The notes under the pieces: model-generated | Database searches by the model: none | Seen by the model: the letters and a program-made list of their open reading frames with translations, nothing else | What the model was told of the DNA's origin: nothing | Shown: in pieces, positions 25,399 to 33,377 of the stretch | How the letters are laid out: each line of letters starts with the position of its first letter | Numbering within the stretch: the first letter of the stretch is position 1 | Made by a program: the position numbers and the translations under genes | NCBI RefSeq assembly: GCF_900104095.1 | Contig: NZ_FNJO01000003.1 | Coordinates: 186,001-250,000 of the forward strand | DNA: 64,000 nucleotides | Reading direction: 5' to 3' | Origin: Ralstonia sp. 25mfcol4.1 | Lineage (GTDB): Bacteria > Pseudomonadota > Gammaproteobacteria > Burkholderiales > Burkholderiaceae

Positions 25399-25905
25399 TC
25401 AGTCCTGCACGTCGGCGGTGCGGCGGTAGATCAGCACCGCCGCCTGCGCGACGATACCCTCTTCCTTTCCTTCGAACCCGAGCTTCTCGTTGGTCTTGGC
25501 CTTCACGTTGCAATGCGTGACGGGCAGGCCCAGGTCTTCGGCCAGGTTGGCCACCATACCCGCGATATGCGGCGCCAGCTTGGGCTTCTGCGCGATGACG
25601 GTGGCATCGACGTTGCCGATCTCGAACCCGGCGGCTCGCACACGGCGCGCGGCCTCGCGCAACAGCACGCGGCTGTCGGCGCCCTTGAAATCCGGATCGG
25701 TGTCCGGGAAATGGCGGCCGATGTCGCCCAGCGCGGCCGCGCCAAACAGTGCGTCTGTCACGGCGTGCAGCAGCGCATCGGCATCGGAGTGGCCCAGCAG
25801 GCCACGGTCGTGCGGAATATCGACGCCACCAAGAATCAGCTTGCGGCCCGGCACCAGGGCGTGCACGTCATAGCCCTGCCCAACGCGAAAATCGAACGGA
25901 TTCAA
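25399..25905 (-). CDS. ispF: 2-C-methyl-D-erythritol 2,4-cyclodiphosphate synthase IspF
   Basis: A 168-residue enzyme of the MEP isoprenoid pathway, converting CDP-methylerythritol 2-phosphate to the cyclodiphosphate with release of CMP. The zinc ligands D13, H15 (G-Y-D-V-H) and H47 are visible, as are the G-H-S-D-A-D and I-G-R-H-F-P-D-T-D blocks. The start is TTG at 25905 ([13 protein letters not shown]) with AAGGAG 6 bases upstream; no ATG fits. ispD precedes it by 22 bases on the same strand, the usual ispDF order. Confidence 0.94.
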   Translation of the reverse strand: MNPFDFRVGQGYDVHALVPGRKLILGGVDIPHDRGLLGHSDADALLHAVTDALFGAAALGDIGRHFPDTDPDFKGADSRVLLREAARRVRAAGFEIGNVDATVIAQKPKLAPHIAGMVANLAEDLGLPVTHCNVKAKTNEKLGFEGKEEGIVAQAAVLIYRRTADVQD

Positions 25906-25927
25906 AACGACTCCTTGCAAAAATGGG

Positions 25928-26662
25928 TCACGACGCCGGCTGGCCCGTGCGCAGCAGCACGTCGGCCAGCGCAAAGTCCTCGGGGTAGGTCACCTTGAAA
26001 TTGCGCAGCGATCCGTTGACCAGCCGCGGATGCAGGCCGAGGCGCTCGATGGCGCTGGCTTCATCGGTGACCACGGCACCGGCGGCCATGGCGTCTTCGA
26101 GCGCATGGCGCAGTACGCCGATGCGGAACATCTGTGGTGTCTGCGCCTGCCACAGGCCCTCGCGCGACACGGTCCCGCCGATGCGCGCGCCGGCATCGGC
26201 ACGCTTCAGGGTATCAGGCACCGGCACGGCCAGGATGCCGCCGATCGGCTCGCTGGCCGAATCGTCGGATTCCACCGCCCGCACCAGCGTATCGATCATC
26301 GCACTGGTCAGCCCGGGGCGCGCGGCGTCGTGGACCAGCACCCAGTCGGTGTCCGTTGCACCCAGCGTGGCCAGATGATGCAGGCCGGCAAGTACCGACG
26401 CGTGGCGCGAATCGCCGCCCACGAACGCGGTGTCGAAGCGCAGCCCCGCAAAGGCTTGCGCGCCGAACCGTGACTCCAGCGGCATGTCGTCGGGCGCCAG
26501 TACCAGCGCGGTGGCACTGATGGCTTCGCTGGCGGAAAACGCCGCCAGGGCGTACCAGAGCATCGGCCGGCCGGCCACGGTCTGGTATTGCTTTTGCACG
26601 GCGCCGCCGGCACGGCTGCCGGTACCGGCACAGGGAATCAGGGCGAATCGACGATCGGACAC
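25928..26662 (-). CDS. ispD: 2-C-methyl-D-erythritol 4-phosphate cytidylyltransferase IspD
   Basis: A 244-residue enzyme of the MEP pathway that transfers CMP to methylerythritol 4-phosphate. The nucleotide-binding [11 protein letters not shown] motif (about residues 10-20) and the following K-Q-Y lysine (K24) are visible. The V-H-D-A-A-R-P-G and Q-T-P-Q-M-F blocks are typical. It is transcribed divergently from mfd over a short interval with overlapping -10 boxes, and is followed by ispF. Confidence 0.94.
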   Translation of the reverse strand: MSDRRFALIPCAGTGSRAGGAVQKQYQTVAGRPMLWYALAAFSASEAISATALVLAPDDMPLESRFGAQAFAGLRFDTAFVGGDSRHASVLAGLHHLATLGATDTDWVLVHDAARPGLTSAMIDTLVRAVESDDSASEPIGGILAVPVPDTLKRADAGARIGGTVSREGLWQAQTPQMFRIGVLRHALEDAMAAGAVVTDEASAIERLGLHPRLVNGSLRNFKVTYPEDFALADVLLRTGQPAS

Positions 26663-26716
26663 AGGTTTCTGAGGGCCTTTGAATATTTGGCACGGCCAGC
26701 GGGCCGGCCGGAGCGC

Positions 26717-26726
26717 ATTCTATAAT
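26717..26726. promoter_or_regulatory. Overlapping divergent -10 boxes for ispD and mfd
   Basis: ATTCTATAAT contains TATAAT on the plus strand (26721-26726, towards mfd) and TAGAAT on the minus strand (26717-26722, towards ispD). They share two bases. The minus start would lie close to the ispD ATG at 26662; the plus start about 115 bases before mfd. No strong -35 box is evident on either side. Confidence 0.5.
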
Positions 26727-26849
26727 ACGGCCCTCGCCCGCCGCCATGAATCCTGGCATGGCCCGGCTGGCATGACAGACAACCCTGCCCGTGGCATGCC
26801 TTTCGCATGTGCCGGCGGGGTGTCGCCGTTTTTGCGCCTAATGCTGCCA

Positions 26850-29800
26850 ATGCCTGACAACGCTACCGCATTTCCCTTCGCCACCCTGCCACTGATCAAG
26901 GCTGGCATGCGCCATACCGTGGCCGGCCTGACCGGATCCGCCGACGCCCTGGCGGTGGCCGCCTACGCGCGCCAGCATCGCGCCAGCGTGCCGATGGTGG
27001 CCGTGATCTGCGCCAATGCCATGGACGCACAACGGCTGGCCGAGGAAATCCCATGGTTCGCCCCCGAACTGCGCGTGCGGCTGCTGCCCGACTGGGAAAC
27101 GCTGCCCTATGACAGCTTCTCGCCGCACCAGGACCTTGTATCGGAACGCCTGGCCACGCTGCACGACATCCAGGGCGGCCAGTGCGACGTGATGATCGTC
27201 CCCGCATCGACCGCGCTCTACCGCCTGGCGCCACCCTCGTTCCTGGCCGCCTACACGTTCTTCTTCAAACAGGGCGAAAAGCTCGACGAGGCCGCGCTCA
27301 AGGCGCAGTTCACGCTGGCCGGCTACGAGCACGTCAGCGCGGTCATGCGACCGGGCGAATACAGCGTGCGCGGCGGGCTGATCGACCTGTATCCGATGGG
27401 CTCGGCGTTGCCGTACCGGATCGACCTGTTCGGCGACGAGATCGAAACCATCCGCGCGTTCGATCCCGATTCGCAGCGCAGCCTGTATCCGGTCAAGGAA
27501 GTGCGCCTGCTGCCGGGCCGCGAGTTTCCGCTGGACGACACCGCCCGCACCGCCTTCCGCGGCCGCTGGCGCGAGGTGTTCGAGGGCGACCCGACCAAGT
27601 CCCCGATCTACAAGGACATCGGCAACGGCGTACCGTCCGCGGGCATCGAGTACTACCTGCCGCTGTTCTTCGAGCAAAGCGCCACGCTGTTCGACTACCT
27701 GCCCGCCGGCACGCAACTGGCATTCGCGGGCCAGGTCGATGAGGCCATCCGCCGCTTCTGGGCCGACACCACGCAGCGTTACACCTTCATGCGCCACGAC
27801 CGCGAGCGCCCGCTGCTGCCGCCCGCGGACCTGTTCCTGTCCGAAGAGCAGTTCTTCATCGGGGCCAAGCCGCTGGCCCGGCTGGTGCTGCAGCGCGAGG
27901 CCGTGGCGGCCGACGTGCCGGCCTTCTCGGCCAGCCTGCCCGATGTGTCGGTCAACCGCCGCGCCGAAGATCCGCTGGTCAACCTGGAAGCACTGCTGCT
28001 GAACAAGGCCACACGCGTACTGATGTGCGCCGACTCGGCGGGCCGGCGCGAAACGCTGATGCAGCTGTTTGCCGAAAGTGGTCTGCGTCCGATGGTGGTC
28101 GAGGACTTTGCGGCCTTCCTGGCTGGCGACTCGCATTTCTCGATCGTGGTCGCGCCGCTGCAGAGCGGCTTTGCCCTGACCGCCGCTAAATTCGCGTTCG
28201 TCACCGAGAACGAACTGTATGCCGGTACCGCGCGCCGCACGGGGCGCCGCAAGCAGGAGCAGGCCAGCACCGTCGATTCGATGGTGCGCGACCTGGCCGA
28301 ACTCAAGATCGGCGACCCCGTGGTGCACAGCGAGCACGGCATCGGCCGCTATCAGGGGCTGGTCACGCTGGACATGGGCCAGGGCGACGAGGAATTTCTG
28401 CATCTGGACTACGACAAGGCCAGCAAGCTGTACGTGCCCGTGCACCAGCTGCACGTGATCTCGCGCTATTCGGGCGCCGATCCGGACACCGCCCCGCTGC
28501 ACTCGCTGGGCACCGGCCAGTGGGACAAGGCCAAGCGCCGCGCCGCGCAGCAGATCCGCGACACGGCCGCCGAACTGCTGAACCTGTACGCGCGCCGCGC
28601 GCTGCGCCAGGGCTTTGCCTTCCCGCTGCAGCCCAAGGACTACGAGACCTTCGCCGAGAGCTTCGGCTTCGAGGAAACGCCAGACCAGGCCGCCGCCATT
28701 TCGGCCGTGATCGCCGACATGACGTCGGGCAAGCCGATGGACCGGCTGGTCTGCGGCGACGTGGGCTTCGGCAAGACCGAGGTGGCGCTGCGGGCGGCGT
28801 TCGTGGCCGTGCTCGGCGGCAAGCAGGTGGCCATGCTGGCCCCCACCACGCTGCTGGCCGAGCAGCACTTCCAGACCCTGTCCGACCGCTTTGCCGAGTG
28901 GCCGGTGCGCATCGTGGAACTGTCGCGCTTCAAGACGAAAAAAGAAGTGGACGCCGCGATCAAGCAGATCAACGACGGCACGGTCGACATCGTCATCGGC
29001 ACCCACAAGCTGCTGTCCGAGGAAGTGAAGTTCCAGCGTCTGGGCCTGGTCATCATCGATGAGGAACACCGCTTTGGCGTGCGCCAGAAGGAGGCGCTGA
29101 AGACGCTGCGCGCCGAAGTGGACGTGCTGACGCTGACCGCCACGCCGATCCCGCGGACGCTGGGCATGGCGCTGGAAGGCCTGCGCGACTTCTCGGTCAT
29201 CGCCACCGCGCCGCAGAAGCGGCTGGCCATCAAGACCTTCGTGCGGCGCGAGGAAGACGGCGTGATCCGCGAGGCCATCCTGCGCGAGCTCAAGCGCGGC
29301 GGCCAGGTCTACTTCCTGCACAACGAAGTCGAGACGATCGAGAACAAGCGCGCCAGGCTGGCCGAGCTGGTGCCGGAGGCCCGCATCGCCGTGGCGCACG
29401 GACAGATGCACGAGCGCGAGCTGGAACGCGTGATGCGCGACTTTGTGGCCCGCCGCGACAACATCCTGCTCTGCACGACGATCATCGAGACCGGTATCGA
29501 CGTGCCAACGGCCAACACCATCCTGATCCATCGCGCCGACCGCTTCGGCCTGGCCCAGCTGCACCAGTTGCGCGGCCGGGTGGGCCGCAGCCACCACCAG
29601 GCCTATGCCTACCTGCTGGTGCACGACGTGGACGGCCTGACCAAGCAGGCGCAGCGCCGGCTGGAAGCCATCCAGCAGATGGAGGAACTGGGCGCGGGCT
29701 TCTACCTGGCCATGCACGACCTGGAAATCCGCGGCGCCGGCGAGGTGCTGGGCGACAAGCAGTCGGGCGAGATCCACGAAATCGGCTTCCAGCTTTACAC

Positions 29801-30302
29801 CGACATGCTCAACGCGGCCGTGAAGTCGCTCAAGGCCGGCAAGGAGCCCGACCTGATGGCACCGCTGGCGGCCACCACCGAGATCAACCTCGGCACGCCT
29901 GCGCTGCTGCCGAACGACTACTGTGCCGACGTCCATGAGCGTCTATCGCTCTACAAGCGGCTGGCCAACTGCGAGACCGGCGAGCGCGTGGACGACATCC
30001 AGGAAGAGCTGATCGACCGCTTCGGCCGGCTGCCCGCCCAGGCGCAGGCACTGATAGAAACGCACCGGCTCCGCATTGCCGCCGCGCCGCTGGGCGTGCG
30101 CAAAATCGACGCCGGCGAGGCCACCGTGAGCATGCAGTTCGTGCCGAATCCCCCGATCGACGCCATCCGGATCATCGACCTCGTGCAAAAGAACAAACAC
30201 ATCAAGCTGGCCGGCCAGGACAAGCTGCGTATCGAGGCCAAGATGCCCGACGTGGGCGCCCGTGCGCAGACCATCAAACACACGCTGCGCCAGCTGGCCT
30301 GA
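26850..30302 (+). CDS. mfd: Transcription-repair coupling factor Mfd
   Basis: A 1150-residue ATP-dependent DNA translocase that removes RNA polymerase stalled at lesions and recruits UvrA. The N-terminal UvrB-like region (about residues 1-350) contains L-L-P-D-W-E-T-L-P-Y-D-S-F-S-P-H. The RNA-polymerase-interacting domain begins near V-V-H-S-E-H-G-I-G-R-Y. Helicase motifs are G-D-V-G-F-G-K-T-E (Walker A), I-I-D-E-E-H-R-F-G (Walker B) and T-A-T-P-I-P-R-T-L, then Q-L-R-G-R-V-G-R. The TRCF C-terminal domain ends near residue 1150. Start M-P-D-N-A-T is chosen; ATG at 26841 would add three residues. Full length and intact. Confidence 0.95.
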   Translation: MPDNATAFPFATLPLIKAGMRHTVAGLTGSADALAVAAYARQHRASVPMVAVICANAMDAQRLAEEIPWFAPELRVRLLPDWETLPYDSFSPHQDLVSERLATLHDIQGGQCDVMIVPASTALYRLAPPSFLAAYTFFFKQGEKLDEAALKAQFTLAGYEHVSAVMRPGEYSVRGGLIDLYPMGSALPYRIDLFGDEIETIRAFDPDSQRSLYPVKEVRLLPGREFPLDDTARTAFRGRWREVFEGDPTKSPIYKDIGNGVPSAGIEYYLPLFFEQSATLFDYLPAGTQLAFAGQVDEAIRRFWADTTQRYTFMRHDRERPLLPPADLFLSEEQFFIGAKPLARLVLQREAVAADVPAFSASLPDVSVNRRAEDPLVNLEALLLNKATRVLMCADSAGRRETLMQLFAESGLRPMVVEDFAAFLAGDSHFSIVVAPLQSGFALTAAKFAFVTENELYAGTARRTGRRKQEQASTVDSMVRDLAELKIGDPVVHSEHGIGRYQGLVTLDMGQGDEEFLHLDYDKASKLYVPVHQLHVISRYSGADPDTAPLHSLGTGQWDKAKRRAAQQIRDTAAELLNLYARRALRQGFAFPLQPKDYETFAESFGFEETPDQAAAISAVIADMTSGKPMDRLVCGDVGFGKTEVALRAAFVAVLGGKQVAMLAPTTLLAEQHFQTLSDRFAEWPVRIVELSRFKTKKEVDAAIKQINDGTVDIVIGTHKLLSEEVKFQRLGLVIIDEEHRFGVRQKEALKTLRAEVDVLTLTATPIPRTLGMALEGLRDFSVIATAPQKRLAIKTFVRREEDGVIREAILRELKRGGQVYFLHNEVETIENKRARLAELVPEARIAVAHGQMHERELERVMRDFVARRDNILLCTTIIETGIDVPTANTILIHRADRFGLAQLHQLRGRVGRSHHQAYAYLLVHDVDGLTKQAQRRLEAIQQMEELGAGFYLAMHDLEIRGAGEVLGDKQSGEIHEIGFQLYTDMLNAAVKSLKAGKEPDLMAPLAATTEINLGTPALLPNDYCADVHERLSLYKRLANCETGERVDDIQEELIDRFGRLPAQAQALIETHRLRIAAAPLGVRKIDAGEATVSMQFVPNPPIDAIRIIDLVQKNKHIKLAGQDKLRIEAKMPDVGARAQTIKHTLRQLA

Positions 30303-30356
30303 CCACGCCGACAGGTGTACGATCACATCCTTGACGAATCAACGGTTCACCATCCC

Positions 30357-31568
30357 ATGCAAGCTGCCGCCGACACCCGAAACACCAATACCGAAGCCCC
30401 GCAACGCGGCAGCGCGCTGGAGTGGACCCAGCGCCTGGTGTCGTTCGACACCACGTCGCGCCACTCGAACCTGGGCCTGATCGAATCCGTGCGCGACCAC
30501 TTTCTGGCAAAGGGGCTGCGTCCGCATCTGAGCTACAACCCGCAGGGGGACAAGGCCAACCTGTTCGTGACGATTCCTGCCGCGAACGGCGCCACCGATG
30601 GCGGCATCGTGCTGTCCGGGCACACCGACGTGGTGCCCGTGGACGGCCAGAGCTGGACCACCGACCCGTTCAAGCCGGTGATTCGCGACGGCAAGCTCTA
30701 CGGCCGGGGCACATGCGACATGAAGGGCTTCATCGGCGCCAGCCTGGCGCTCCTGCCGACTATCCTCGACGCCAGGCTGCGCGAGCCGGTGCACTACGCG
30801 CTGTCCTTCGACGAGGAAATCGGCTGCATGGGCGCGCCGTACCTGCTGGCCGAACTGCGCGACCGCGGCGTGAAGCCGGCGGGCTGCATCGTCGGCGAGC
30901 CGACCAGCATGCGCGTGATCGTTGCGCACAAGGGCATCAACGCCTATCGCTGCTGCGTGAAGGGCCAGGCGGCCCATTCGTCGCTGACGCCGAAGGGTGT
31001 CAACGCCATCGAATATGCGGCGCGCCTGATCTGCTATATCCGCGACATTGCCGACGAGTTCAAGGCCAACGGCCCGTACGACCGGGCCTTCGACGTACCG
31101 TTCACCACGGCGTCCACCGGCACGATCCACGGCGGTATCGCGCTGAACACGATCCCTGCCGAATGCGAGTTCGTGTTCGAGTTCCGCAACCTGCCGGGCG
31201 TGGATCCGGAAGCCATCCTGGCACGCATCCAGCAGTACGTGAACGACGTGCTGGTGCCGAAGATGCGCGCCGAGCACGTGGATGCGGGCATGGCGATCAG
31301 CAAGATCGCCGCGGCCCCGTCGCTCGACGCCGCCGAATCCGATGCCATCACGCAGCTCGTGCGCGCACTGACCGCCGACCGCGACACGAACAAGGTGGCC
31401 TACGGCACCGAGGCCGGCCTGTTCCAGCGTGCCGGCATTCCGGCCGTCGTATGCGGCCCCGGCGATATCCAGCAGGCGCACAAGCCCGACGAATTCGTGG
31501 CGCTGGACCAGCTGGCCGCCTGCGAGGCGTTCCTGCACAAGGTGGTGGACAGCCTGCGCGCGGCCTGA
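30357..31568 (+). CDS. argE: Acetylornithine deacetylase ArgE (M20 family)
   Basis: A 403-residue zinc hydrolase that removes acetyl from N2-acetylornithine in arginine synthesis. Metal ligands are visible: H89 and D91 in S-G-H-T-D-V-V-P, D121 in G-R-G-T-C-D-M-K-G-F, the glutamate pair in F-D-E-E-I-G-C, and a C-terminal histidine in Q-A-H-K-P-D-E. The sequence is of the longer ArgE type seen in many proteobacteria. An in-frame ATG at 30315 is possible but precedes a non-conserved stretch. The gene follows mfd by 54 bases and serB lies 96 bases downstream. Confidence 0.88.
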   Translation: MQAAADTRNTNTEAPQRGSALEWTQRLVSFDTTSRHSNLGLIESVRDHFLAKGLRPHLSYNPQGDKANLFVTIPAANGATDGGIVLSGHTDVVPVDGQSWTTDPFKPVIRDGKLYGRGTCDMKGFIGASLALLPTILDARLREPVHYALSFDEEIGCMGAPYLLAELRDRGVKPAGCIVGEPTSMRVIVAHKGINAYRCCVKGQAAHSSLTPKGVNAIEYAARLICYIRDIADEFKANGPYDRAFDVPFTTASTGTIHGGIALNTIPAECEFVFEFRNLPGVDPEAILARIQQYVNDVLVPKMRAEHVDAGMAISKIAAAPSLDAAESDAITQLVRALTADRDTNKVAYGTEAGLFQRAGIPAVVCGPGDIQQAHKPDEFVALDQLAACEAFLHKVVDSLRAA

Positions 31569-31608
31569 TCGTCGCCGCCCCGGGCGCGATGAGGGAGCGG
31601 GAGCGCAG

Positions 31609-31614
31609 TACAAT
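31609..31614 (+). promoter_or_regulatory. Candidate -10 box TACAAT of serB
   Basis: TACAAT lies 51 bases before the serB ATG, in the 96-bp interval after argE. A fitting -35 box is not evident, so it is tentative. Confidence 0.35.
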
Positions 31615-31664
31615 ACCGCCCTTCTCCTTGTCGCCCCTCCCGCATCGCGCGGATTCCTGCCGTC

Positions 31665-32519
31665 ATGCCCCTGATTCTCCAAAGCCTGTCCCCGCTGTCC
31701 GCCGCCGACCTCGACGCCGTCCGCACGGTGGCCAATGCCCCTGATCTCGCGCTGCGCGGCGACAGCGTGGCAGCCGCCGATCAGTGCAATCCGCTGACCC
31801 CGGCGCTGCGCGATGCCCTGGACGACGTGTGCGGCGAACGTGGCATCGACTGGGCAGTGGTGCCGGCAGGCCGCAAGCTGTCGGATTTCCGGCTGGTGGC
31901 GATGGACATGGACTCCACGCTGATCACGATCGAGTGCATCGACGAAATCGCCGACTTCTGCGGACTCAAGGCCGAGGTATCGGCCATCACCGAAGCCGCC
32001 ATGCGCGGCGAAATTACCGATTTCAACGAAAGCCTGCGCCGCCGCGTGGCCCTGCTGAAGGGCCTGGACGCGAGCGTGCTCGACCGCGTGTACGCCGAAC
32101 GCCTGAAGCTGTCGCCGGGGGCCGAGCGCATGCTGCAGACAATTCAGGCTCTGGGCATGAAGACGCTGCTGGTGTCGGGCGGATTCGTACACTTCACCGA
32201 CCAGCTCAAGCCGCGGCTGAAACTCGACTTCACGCGCGCCAATACGCTGGAAATCGTCGACGGCAAGCTGACCGGCAACGTGGTGGGCGAAATCGTCAAT
32301 GCCGACGTCAAGGCACGCACGGTGCGGGAAGTCTGCGCGCAGATCGGCGCCGACCCGTCCCAGGCCATCGTCATGGGCGACGGCTCCAACGACCTCAAGA
32401 TGATGGCCGTAGCGGGTCTTTCGGTGGCCTTCCGGGCCAAACCCGTGGTGCGCGCGCAAGCCAGCGTCGCGTTCAATCACGTGGGCCTGGACGGCCTGCT
32501 CAACCTGTTCCCGCACTAA
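31665..32519 (+). CDS. serB: Phosphoserine phosphatase SerB
   Basis: A 284-residue HAD-superfamily phosphatase, the last step of serine synthesis. The catalytic motif is A-M-D-M-D-S-T-L with nucleophile D81 and acid D83. Motif II S/T and the motif III/IV block V-M-G-D-G-S-N-D-L-K-M are present. The N-terminal 70 residues form the short extension seen in Burkholderiales SerB rather than a full ACT domain. It sits downstream of argE on the same strand. Confidence 0.94.
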   Translation: MPLILQSLSPLSAADLDAVRTVANAPDLALRGDSVAAADQCNPLTPALRDALDDVCGERGIDWAVVPAGRKLSDFRLVAMDMDSTLITIECIDEIADFCGLKAEVSAITEAAMRGEITDFNESLRRRVALLKGLDASVLDRVYAERLKLSPGAERMLQTIQALGMKTLLVSGGFVHFTDQLKPRLKLDFTRANTLEIVDGKLTGNVVGEIVNADVKARTVREVCAQIGADPSQAIVMGDGSNDLKMMAVAGLSVAFRAKPVVRAQASVAFNHVGLDGLLNLFPH

Positions 32520-32585
32520 GCGATTACCCGCCGGCACCCGTTCGCGGTGCCTGTTGAGGCCCTCGCGATGCCGGGGGCCGTCTTC

Positions 32586-32605
32586 TGCGCACATTTCCGT
32601 GCGCA
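32586..32605. promoter_or_regulatory. Inverted repeat TGCGCA-N8-TGCGCA
   Basis: Two TGCGCA hexamers with an 8-base spacer lie between serB and the iron-related cluster, 100 bases before the Fur-box-like site. It is related to the ahpC dyad but with wider spacing. Possible operator or mRNA hairpin. Confidence 0.25.
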
Positions 32606-32686
32606 TGTCACATTACATTTGCGTTATTCGCTTTTCGGTCACAGGTGTACCGATTAGCCCGTTAAAGCCGCGATTTCCTTGTGAAA

Positions 32687-32705
32687 TCAAATGCGAATCA
32701 TTATT
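32687..32705 (+). promoter_or_regulatory. Fur-box-like site upstream of the DUF3325/PepSY cluster
   Basis: Aligned to the 19-bp consensus GATAATGATAATCATTATC, the site matches 13 of 19 positions, including the entire AATCATTAT half. It lies 44-62 bases before the first gene of the cluster, in an AT-rich patch (ATTATTATTATTT) unusual for this genome. Iron-dependent repression by Fur is the likely meaning. Confidence 0.6.
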
Positions 32706-32748
32706 ATTATTTCTTTCCCGTAACACCGTCCCCTCGGTCGCTCGACGC

Positions 32749-33060
32749 ATGCAAGCGTTAGCCGTTTTCCTATCCCTGGCCGCCGCCGCCTGCCTTTATC
32801 TTTCCGCGCCGAATCAGGTCCTGTGCGTGGACGCCGACAACAACGGCCGTGCACCGCTACCGCCGCGGCTGCTGTGCTGGCTGGGCGTCGCGCTTGCCAT
32901 CGGCAGCACCTGGGTCATGAGCATCCCCGAAGGCTGGCCCGTGGCGATCGCCGCGACGCTGGTCACGCTGACCTGCTGCCTGTCCGCATGGCCGTTCGTC
33001 GGCACCTGGATTCACCACAAACGCTACGACGACATGCCCGGCGAAGGGAGTGCACCATGA
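32749..33060 (+). CDS. Small membrane protein, DUF3325-like
   Basis: A 103-residue inner-membrane protein with three hydrophobic segments: about residues 2-18, 43-60 and 68-88. Its size, three-helix layout and place ahead of a PepSY protein fit the DUF3325 group found in siderophore-uptake clusters; the match is by general pattern and is tentative. The ATG follows a Fur-box-like site by 44 bases. Its stop overlaps the start of the next gene (ATGA), showing translational coupling. Probable role: accessory factor in ferric-siderophore handling. Confidence 0.65.
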   Translation: MQALAVFLSLAAAACLYLSAPNQVLCVDADNNGRAPLPPRLLCWLGVALAIGSTWVMSIPEGWPVAIAATLVTLTCCLSAWPFVGTWIHHKRYDDMPGEGSAP

Positions 33061-33356
33061 TTGGAACCAAGTGGCTCGCCGGCACCCTGCTGGGCCTGCC
33101 GTTGGCCGTCGCGCTGTGCACGCTCGGCGTGCTGTGGCTGCCGGGCGGCTGGGAGAGCGGCGTCGTGCTGGCCGTCACCCTCAGCTTCGTGCTGTGGGTG
33201 ACCATCATCAGCCTGAGCCTGCTATTCCAGACCAGCCGCGCCGCCTGGCTTTGGCTGATTGGCGGCAACCTGGTTTGCTACGGCATTCTGTGGGCGGTCC
33301 GCCTGATGCACGCGATGCCGCCGGCATCGACCCTGTCTGCCCTGTCTGGGCACTGA
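33057..33356 (+). CDS. Small membrane protein, DUF3649-like
   Basis: A 99-residue inner-membrane protein with three hydrophobic stretches (about residues 8-26, 31-54 and 61-80). The W-L-A-G-T-L-L-G-L-P-L-A-V-A-L and F-Q-T-S-R-A-A-W-L-W-L segments resemble the DUF3649 proteins that accompany PepSY iron reductases. GGGAG precedes the ATG, which overlaps the upstream stop. The next gene, encoding a large PepSY protein, starts 22 bases downstream. The family assignment is tentative; context points to iron uptake. Confidence 0.62.
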   Translation: MIGTKWLAGTLLGLPLAVALCTLGVLWLPGGWESGVVLAVTLSFVLWVTIISLSLLFQTSRAAWLWLIGGNLVCYGILWAVRLMHAMPPASTLSALSGH

Positions 33357-33377
33357 TCCGGCCACCGAGGCATTCGC

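Noticed and set aside
26838..29936. A 1032-codon minus-strand frame across mfd
   Set aside because: Antisense to mfd, with repetitive Gln/His/Arg composition and no recognisable motif.
32526..32580. Hairpins after serB considered as a terminator
   Set aside because: Stems are short and not followed by a T run, so a Rho-independent terminator is not supported.
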